Shown here piece by piece: positions 55,950 to 64,000 of a DNA stretch of 64,000 nt. Position numbers and translations under genes: made by a program. Under the pieces are notes generated by a model, which made no database searches, was not told the DNA's origin, and saw nothing but the letters and a program-made list of their open reading frames with translations. The first letter of the stretch is position 1, and each line of letters begins with the position of its first letter. Source of the DNA: Nothopassalora personata (Eukaryota; Ascomycota; Dothideomycetes; Mycosphaerellales; Mycosphaerellaceae); the NCBI GenBank assembly GCA_033816765.1, contig CM066291.1, positions 2,418,001-2,482,000 of the forward strand. Direction: 5' to 3'.

Positions 55950-57241
55950 TATACGGGGCGGGCCCCTATTCCTTAGTATAGGCTACGCCTATACGTTCGG
56001 ATTACTTTCCGACACCTTTTCTTCGGACAGCGTGTAACTTCCCCTTTCTTCTATATCCAACTTATTATAAACTTTATAGAACTTTAGTATATACGTCGTT
56101 TACCCGTAACATTAAGTTCGATCTATTCGAATTAGCTAGGCACCTACTATTAAAGAGACGGGATACGTAATAACGTCGCCGGGTAGCGAGAACCCTAGGA
56201 CTAGTACCCCGAATAAAAACTTCTAACTTATGCTTTAGTAACTATACTAGCGATAGGAAGAGATATAAGCCGAGTTAATTATAACGCACGCCGCTTTAAA
56301 AGAATCGGAAGACGCTCGACGTTAGTTAACACCTATAGTCTCGCTACTAGCTTATAATAAGACGACTACTAGTAACCTAATAAGATAGTTACTATAGACG
56401 CTAAATACCGCCGCGCCCTCGTCGCGTACCGGAGAAGAACCGTCGGGTCCTAGAGGTTAGAACCTACCGTCCTAGGACGGTAAGGTAGAGACATTCCGCG
56501 ATTACTTCTTAAGGTTAAAGAGCTCTTTTAGGGTACGATCCGCCCTAAAGCCGACGCTCTCTAAGGAATTTTACTAGGATACGATTAACGACACCTTACT
56601 AGCGAGAGAGCGTACTAGGATACGGCACTTCTAGGATAAGGGAGACGGCGAACTTAGGAAGGACCCCGTTACTTTCTTTACGTAACTTAAGAAAGTCTTC
56701 GGTAATAGTAACGAGCGCACTAAGGCTCTAGAGTAGCTTACTAAGATTAAATATACGAACGGTTAACCTTAGTACAACTACTAGATAAAATTCGACGGAC
56801 TCCTACTAAGCGCCGGCGGAGAGAACTAGAGCGACGACGCGAAGATTAGTTACTTACGTAACACCTTCTCGAACCCCGTTCGGATGTATACGGCGGCTAT
56901 GCCGAAAAAGGAGGACTACTACGAGTTTACGGGGGAGGTCGAACGGATTATAACTAACCTCGAGGACACGGACTAGTTTAAAATAGCCTATAAGAGGTAG
57001 AAGGATAATAATAAGGACTCTAGTGCAACCGCTATAGTTATTACCCGTTCTTTTACGAGAGCGGCTAGTAACTAGGTTAATACTAATAGTAACACTATTA
57101 TAGCACTAACCCGGATAAGCGGAGGCCGCTCTAGAAGTCGTAGAGATCGGAAGGAGGATAAAGGGAGGTAGAGAGTAAAATAGGTAGATACCGCGGAGAG
57201 AGATCGTAGGCGCTAAGAATAGCTCTACTTCCGCTATAGAG
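55950..57241 (+). mobile_element. family A element C: LTR and 5' gag, ending at TAGAG
   Basis: LTR 55950-56111 (162 bp, TATACGG from TGTAAGG), then Gag on the plus strand. The start codon is altered to ATA at 56169. The Gag reading includes VETFRDYF, FDGLLLSAGG and the arginine-rich GGRSRSRRDRKEDK. It stops abruptly in the zinc knuckle at 57237-57241 (TAGAG), where an inverted LTR begins. The unbroken version of this point is at 47334 in D and at about 37545 in A. Confidence 0.88.
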
Positions 57242-57403
57242 TGTTACGGGTGAACGACGTATATACTAAAGTTCTATAAAGTTTGTAATAAGTTTGATAT
57301 GGAAGAAAGGGGAAGTTACACGCTGTCCGAAGAAAAGGTGTCGGAAAGCAATCCGAACGCATAGGCGTAGCCTATGCTAAGAAACAGGGGCCCGCCCCTT
57401 ACA
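57242..57403 (-). repeat. LTR of the inverted block (162 bp)
   Basis: TGTTACGGGTG to CCGCCCCTTACA, nearly RIP-free at its ends. Its outer (U5) end touches TAGAG of gag; its inner end touches the polypurine tract (CTACCCCCCCCC on the plus strand). Confidence 0.9.
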
Positions 57404-57560
57404 CTACCCCCCCCCTTCCTCCTCCTCCGCCCCTAGTTATGGCTCCGCCCTAGAGCCCATTGTCCTAGGTGTTCTCGTTAGGCTCGTAATAGGAAGGGCC
57501 CGAGCTTCTCTTCCTTATTGTCTAGCCCCGCCGACGCCGAGATAAAGTATTATTACCTAG

Positions 57561-57956
57561 TAATGTCTACTAACTACCCTATGTAGGCCTACCTAAGTTG
57601 TGGTAGTGTGGAGCGGCGCTTATGTAAGTAGAGGTATTTACCGGTCCCGGGACCGTGAAATTAGGTCACGTAACGAGTAGCGTAGTAGCTAGATTAAATA
57701 AGAGGATTAGCGGACCTAAACCCCTATACCCTCTACTCGAGAGGTATAAATTGAATTGTTGCCTTAATGCTACGCTTACAATGCTTAACTGCGCAGTATA
57801 TATCTTAATAGCTATACTAGGTCCCGCTAGCTTACCTAAATGTCTAATTAAACCTAAATGAAATTAGGGTAAGTTAGACCTAAGGGACTCCCCCTCTAAA
57901 CCTAAGGTCGACACACAACTAAACCTAAGGTTAACATAACTAAACAGTCGTTAATA
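57561..57956. mobile_element. 396-bp insertion, unclassified, CTAG duplication
   Basis: Absent from the equivalent place in A (32371, ATTACCTAGGTAAG). CTAG flanks both sides (57557-57560 and 57957-57960). It contains a 14-bp palindrome (CGGTCCCGGGACCG at 57642-57655) and, in the last 120 bp, several TAAACCTAAG units, a subterminal-repeat pattern seen in small DNA transposons. The ends are not clearly inverted repeats. The 68-codon frame 57655-57861 shows no domain. Confidence 0.6.
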
Positions 57957-58506
57957 CTAGGTAAGTGTAAGGTTTGCTATTGTCCATTAAGTAATAATAG
58001 CCATTGTTACATGTGAATAATAGGAACCTAGAACATATCTTTAGGTTCTCGTTCTCTTTTTTTTTCTTTTCTTTCTTTTCCTTATTACCTACCGTACGCG
58101 TAAGTCGCCCCTCCCCCTCCCCCTAGCTAAGCGTCTCTAGCCTTAGGGGCATACTCGCGTATCTTATGCCTATCGCTTAGGGAGACGACATTTTCCCTAC
58201 GGGTTCCGACAGATACTAATAGTATGCCGTAAATAGAAACCACCACTACCACATCTCCTACTAACACTATTAAGTAAGTCCGAATGAATTGCTACGGGGA
58301 CCGACACATTCTAACTGGAACCTAGTATAAAATAGCCTAACGCCGCATTTACTACGTCCCCTACGCCTCTACTAGCGTAGACTACGTCTCCTAGTATATA
58401 AGTACCGGTCCCCGTTCTATTCCTATCGGGGTCCGCTAATTATCGTTAGGGCGTAACCGCGCGCGCCTACTAGGCCTATAATACTAATCGTAAGCATTAC
58501 GAGGAC

Positions 58507-59115
58507 ATGTATATACTACGCAGACCCCGAAGGAAAATTATCGCTAACCGCGCGTTTTAGGCCGGAGCTCGCCTACGCCGCCTATACTAAGTGGACCCGC
58601 GCTACTAACTAGAACCGCGCGTAAGTATCCTCCCTAGCGTCCTCCGCGACTTTTCTACCGGCTTACGGTCTTTTAGCGACGACGCCCGTACTAAGCTCCG
58701 CGCCGTCCTTAAAGCCTAGAAGGCTTTAAAGCCTCTCTAGTATACTAGCGTACTCTCCCGGTAAGTTTCCCCGGCCCCCGCCTCTTTATACGCGCTTACC
58801 GATCCTTTTAGTACGGTCGCCGCTAAGGTTATAGGTACTATAGCTAATGCTTAGCTTACCTTTAGGTAGACGTATATACTACGGGCCCTATTATAAAACT
58901 ATCGCTAACTAACTCTTTAGTCCCGGGGGCGCCCTACGCGACCTCTAGCTAGGCTAGCACCGCGTACGTTAGGCTCCGGCCTCCTCTAACTAGCCTTCGG
59001 GCACCCTCGTCTTTTACGCGGGCCGCGACCGGGCTATTATAGTATGTAGCTATCTCGAAAGGGATCGGGCTCCGCTACTTTTACGGCGGACGCCGCTAAA
59101 ATAAAACGCTCTTAA
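58507..59115 (+). pseudogene. antisense accessory ORF of family A, copy 2
   Basis: Same frame and length (203 codons) as 32918-33526, with only base substitutions between the two and no indel. The methionine near the end (AKMKRS) is ATA here. Confidence 0.45.
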
Positions 59116-62100
59116 ACTTACCTATGCCTTCTTACTTCTCTCTATCTCCTAAAAAGACTCCCTAACCTAAAAGAACGCCTACCTTTTCCTAAACGCCTAT
59201 GTCTACGCTAAATCCCTAGTAATTCTTACCTTTTCGCCTTTTCCCCCTTCTTTTCGTATCCTATGCCTCCTTCGGTCCGTTATACGTCATTAGGTTACTA
59301 TATCTCCTCTCGAAGTTATCCGCGGCTACTATGTCCGCGAGGTACCCTAATAGTTCCTATGTAGGCTTGTAGTATCCGGTCTATTTTACTAGGACTTTGC
59401 GTACTCGGCCTCTACCTCTAACCTTAGTTCTAGCGTAAAGGATCTCTTCCACCTACTACTCTTCGTAAGACTCAATTATTATAGGGTCCGGCTGTTTATT
59501 ATCGATCTCCTATCTAGGCAAGGGGTCTTAGCTTATAGGTCGTAGTAAGTTAGGATAGAAGACCGGGTAGATCCCGTCGGGGATCCTAGATAAGCGTATA
59601 GATAACGGTAAGATTACTTCTACTACCGTATACTTCGCGTCTCTATAGTCGAGGCTCTTCTTTAGTCGTATAGTAACATAGTTACGTAGATCTAGCTAAA
59701 CTTTATCGCCTACACGATAGATTAGTACGGGCTTCCTATCCCAATTAGCGTAGTCCTCCTGTTTTTAGGCGGCTTCCGCTATACTCGCCTAATATAGGTC
59801 CGTGATCCTTTATATCCTTTCCACGAATAGCGTTGCCCGTTGCGCGGCGTCTAACTAAGAGGTCTCTAGATCCGGTTATAACTAAACGGGTAATAGTACC
59901 TCGTATCCGTATACCGCGAAGAAGGGGCTTATTCCTAGCCTAGCGTAATACCGCGCGTTTAGAGCAAGTTACGCCGTAGGGAGCTAGCGTTTCTAGTCGG
60001 ACTGCTTATAGTTAATGTAGTTACGGAGGTAAGCCTAGACTTCCTAGTTTAACCGTTCCGGGCCTCCGTCGGTTTATAGGTAGTAGGCGGAGCTAAGCCT
60101 CTATTTTATACCGGTTAAACGATAGAAGGTCCTCTAGAAGGTACTCGTCCAGTTAGTACCCCGGTTACTTGTAATAGCTTAAGGGAGGCCGTAGTATCTT
60201 ACCTAGTAGTCTAAGAACCTTTTAGCGTAGTCCTCGGCTTTTATAGTAGGCATCGCTTCTAAAACGACGGTCTTACTTAGTCGATCCTTAATTACCTAGA
60301 GGTAAGTGTTCCCTTATGACTCGGGCATATCCGTTATAAAATCTATCGAGATCTCCTAGAAGAATCGGTCGGGGACCGGTAAGGGTTGTAGGAGGCCGTG
60401 TTTTTATTCCCTCTATACCTTATTCCTGCCGCAGTAGTTACAGTTCCTTAAGAACTACCTTACGTACTTAGACTATAGGGGCTAGTAGAAGTTACGACTT
60501 AGTATTGATACTATAGAGTCCCGGCTAGGGTGGCCGTACACCGGTAAATCGTACACGGATTAGATTAGCTTAGTTCGAAGGGTGTCGTTCTATAGAATCG
60601 CTATATCCGCTTCCTTATAGTCGGACTCTGTAGAACTAGGAGCTCTAGGTACCTAAATCCTACCGCGGTAGCGAAGATACCCGTTACGGTCGATGCTATA
60701 GTTACCTACTTATACCTTAAGTTTTACCTCGCTAGGGAGTAAACGCGCTCCTACCTTAATCGCGCGGTGTACCGCTTAGAACGTACTATCCTTCTCGATA
60801 GTTCTTTCCTAGAGGTCGTTTAGCTCTTAGTCTTAGAAGGGTCCCTATAGTGCGCCCGGTAAATCCGCCTCTTCTATAGCGGATAGTCCTTCGAACTACG
60901 TAGCTAAGATTTGTACTAACGAAACCTTTATAGTAGAGCTAGCGTCTACTACCTTCGAGCTCGGCCAATTCTTTACGATGTCCGGTTTAAGAAATCTACG
61001 ATACCGTAATAACTTGTCGTCCTACCTAAGCGTGTCCTACTCCCTTCGAGAAAGGGTATCCGGTATAATCGCCTCGGTACCCGGCCTATACACTAGTAAA
61101 AACTAGAACTTTATAACTTCCTTAACCTACCGGATCTACCGTTTAGAGAGCTATCTCTTCGTTATAAAGTATTCTAGGTTCTTATAGTCCGTCTAGATTA
61201 TAAAGGGCCTATATATTTTTAACTCGGGAGCCTATTCCTTAAGATAGGACACTACCGCGAGTATCTCCTTATCGTAAATGTCGTAGTTAATCTTAGCCTT
61301 ATTAAGTTTCTTCGAGTAGAATCCTACTAGTTTTACGACTCCGTCCTTTTCTTATAGGAGGGCGCCTCTAAGCGTAAAGCCGCTATAGTCCGTCTCTAAA
61401 AACGTAGGGAGCTCCGGGTTCTAGTAGGCTAAAACTAGTGCTTTGTAGTACTTGTCCTTTAGGGTCTTAAACGTATTAGCCTAACGATCTCCCTAGGAAA
61501 ACACCTTATTCTTACCGGTTAGCGACGTTAAGGGCTCGGCGAGCTTTAAATAGTTTAGAATAAACATTCGGTAGTAGTTCGCGAAGCCTAAGAACCGCTA
61601 CACTTCCTTCTAGGTAACTAGTGCCTTCTAGTCCTTTACTACTACTACCTTTTCGGGGTCGGGTCCTACTCCTATCCCGTCGGCATATATAATGAACCTA
61701 AGGTACTTAACCTTCTTCTATACGAACTTATACTTTCCTAGATCTAGGAAAAGGCCTCCGTCCTAAAGCTTCTAGAGTACGATGCGAACCTTCTAGAAAT
61801 AGTCCTTTTTTGTTCCGTCGGAGTAAATAACGACGTTGTTAGCGTAGGCCGAGGTAAAGTCGTCTAGGTAGTCCCGTAATAAACTGTTAATATACCGCTA
61901 GAATGTTATAGGGGCCCCGGATAAACCGAACGGACATACTAGCTACTCCTATAGACCGAATCTAGTTCGAAAGACCGTCTTATACTCTTCGCCTCGAGCT
62001 ATCCGAAGGTAGTAGAATGCGGTAATAACGTTAACCTTCGTAATCTATCTAGCGCCCGTTAGGTTCCGAATAGTTTCTAGGATTAATAGTAGCGGATAAC

Positions 62101-63139
62101 GGTCCTACTTAGTAATCGAGTTTAATGCTCTATAATTATAGTAGAACCTAAGTCCTCCCCCGGGCTTCCTTACGAACAAGACGGGAGCCGCCGCTTCTAA
62201 GGTAGAAGGGCGAATATAACCCTTACGCTATAGCTCCGTTAGCGACTTCCGGAGGATAAGTAGCTCGTCTTTAGACATACTATAGAGCGGTCCCTAGGGT
62301 AATAGTTCCGGGTTTCCGTCGGCTTTGGTCCGTATCTCGAGCTTATAGTTAAGGTCGCCGCGGTGCGGAGCTAGCTTATTAGCTTCCCTGGTAGAAAACA
62401 GCGGTAACATATCCTAAAGTTCTAGAGGCAAGCCCTTCTTAAGTTCCCCTCGCGTAGGCGGCTCCTTCTTACTAAGGGCTTTCTTAATATCTTCTACGGT
62501 CGCCGCGGTAATCGTAGCGAAACGCTTACCTAATTCGTGTTCTTCGTAGTTACATCCTTCGGGTACCTATTTCTTTACTAAGCTATAGTAGTACCGGCGC
62601 TTTTTAGGCGCAGTCCGGATCTAGTTATACGCCTTCTACGGGTTCCCTAGGATTATAGGGAAGTCTAGATTAGGCACGACGTAAGCATAAACCACCTAGT
62701 AGATCCCGGCAGTTTCTATACGGAAGGCGACTACTCCTTCGATCGAGTTCCGTATCGCCTTCGTAAACCCTATAGCCTTACGGCTCTCGTTACTAACATA
62801 CGTAAGACCGAGGCCTTTTACTAAGTCTCCGTTAATTATAGCGTAGTATATGCATCCCTTATCGATAAGGGTAAACGTTCCGTAACTTTCGTTTAGGAGT
62901 ACGTCGGTATATATAAGATTCCTATTTATAGAACTCTTAACTACGTTCTACCCCTTTACTAGTGCTTCTTTATCTCCTAGTTCTAGCTTTCGACTAGGAG
63001 CTAGTCTTTTCCTATCTCTCCGGGATCCGACTTAAACCCGTCGTCCTCTAGGATCGGCGCGACCGAGGCCGCGTTAATCCTAGTAGGATTGACTACTACG
63101 GCGTACGGGCATTCCTTTACTCGATGTCCGCTCGCTCTA

Positions 63140-64000
63140 TGTAAGGGGCGGGCCCCTGTTTCTTAGCATAGGCTGCGCCTATACGTTCGGATTGCTTTCC
63201 GACACCTTTTCTTCGGATAGCGTATAACTTTCCCTTTCTTCTATATCGAACTTATTATAAACTTTATAGAACTTTAGTATATACGTCGTTCACCCGTAAT
63301 ATTAAGTTCGATCCATTTGAATTAGCTAGGCACCTACTATTAAAGAGACGGGATACGTAATGACGTCGCCGGGTAGCGAGAACCCCGGGACTAGTGCCCC
63401 GAATAAAAACTTCTAACTTATGCTATAGTAACTATACTAGCAATAGGAAGAGATGTAAGCCGGGTTAATTATAACGCGCGCCGCTTTAAAAGAATCGGAA
63501 GACGCTCAACGTTAGTTAACACCTATAGTCTCGCTACTAGTTTATAATAAGACAACTACTAGTAACCTAATAAGATAGCTACTATAGACGCTAAACGCCG
63601 CCGCGCCCTCGCCGCGCACCGGAGAAGAACCGTCGGGTCCTAGAGGTTAGAACCCCCCTTCCTAGGACGGTAAGGTAGAGACATTCCGCGATTACTTCTT
63701 AAGGTTAAAGAGCTCTTTTAGGGTACGATCCGCCCTAAAACCGACGCTCTCTAAGGAGTATTACTAGGACGCGATTAACGACACCTTACTAGCGAGAGAG
63801 CGTACTAGGATACGGCACTTCTAGGATAAGGGAGACGGCGAACTTAGGAAGGACCCCGTTACTTTCTTTACGTAACTTAAGAAAGTCTTCGGTAATAGTA
63901 ACGAGCGCGCTAAGGCCCTAGAGTAGCTTACTAAGATTAAACATGCGAACGGTTAACCTTAGTACGATTACTAGATGAAATTTAACGGACTCCTACTAAG
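63140..64000 (+). mobile_element. LTR and 5' gag of a family A element, running off the right edge
   Basis: LTR 63140-63301 (162 bp) in plus orientation, then Gag with an intact ATG at 63360 (MTSPGSENPGTSAPNKNF reading). It repeats 55950-56810 at a spacing of 7190 bp. Its outer U3 end abuts CTCTA (63135-63139) of the inverted block. Confidence 0.9.

Larger units (their letters stand above)
57242..63139 (-). mobile_element. inverted family A block: 3'LTR - pol - 3' gag
   Basis: In element sense it starts in the Gag zinc knuckle at 63139 (TAGAGCGAGCGG) and runs through the second half of gag, pol (RT about 61845-61882), chromodomain, antisense ORF and polypurine tract to an LTR at 57403-57242. 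There is no 5' gag or 5' LTR in this orientation. Inverting the whole block would rejoin gag precisely at TAGAG. Colinear with A (32064-38169) apart from a 396-bp insertion. Confidence 0.88.

Noticed and set aside
57655..57861. 68-codon frame with a hydrophobic end
   Set aside because: Lies in a 396-bp insertion, starts inside a palindrome, shows no domain, and is not tested by any second copy.

Overview
The window looks like a chromosome segment of a filamentous ascomycete (Pezizomycotina; Dothideomycetes is my guess, from gene content rather than any marker). Genes are compact, with short GT-AG introns carrying CTAAC/CTGAC-type branch sites. The repeats carry a heavy repeat-induced point mutation (RIP) signature: CpA/TpG is almost absent, TpA is in excess and CpG is retained.

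Layout. (1) 1-4469: the 5' part of a Ty1/copia element on the minus strand, running off the left edge. (2) 4470-6245: AT-rich RIP-degraded DNA. (3) About 6250-29760: a gene island that is not RIP-mutated. Left to right it holds a 2EXR/F-box-like protein, a divergent triosephosphate-isomerase-family enzyme, a broken sugar transporter, a very long PhoD-like phosphatase with an in-frame TAA near its 3' end, the kexin protease KEX2, a Cdc4-type myosin light chain (two introns rebuilt), an unknown two-exon gene, an unknown internally repetitive protein, a membrane-protein fragment, and the ESCRT-associated protein BRO1 (one intron rebuilt). The intact named genes are housekeeping functions (secretory processing, cytokinesis, endosomal sorting) with no sign of a cluster. 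(4) About 29760-64000: gene-free, made of nested chromodomain-type Ty3 (gypsy) elements, solo LTRs and a Fot1/pogo-like remnant.

The right third can be read as a stratigraphy. A plus-strand Ty3 element (D) has a solo LTR in its 5' LTR and a full-length minus-strand relative (A) in its gag (target duplication GGTAT). A is itself split by a second Ty3 family (I, duplication CCTAG). D is later cut by a plus-strand I-family copy (E), which meets a third Ty3 family (G). Three short solo LTRs with little RIP (190, 192 and 316 bp) sit inside this RIP-mutated DNA with perfect 5-bp duplications.

Two observations stand out. First, 55950-64000 has the structure expected of an intramolecular (auto-)integration inversion of an A-family element: an inverted 3'LTR-pol-gag block bounded by TAGAG and CTCTA, each abutting an outer LTR terminus. 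Second, all three chromodomain Ty3 families carry an open frame antisense to pol between the integrase and the 3' LTR; in family I a tRNA-like sequence lies beside it. Copia and Ty3 LTRs also share a core and leader motifs, suggesting exchange of cis-regulatory modules.
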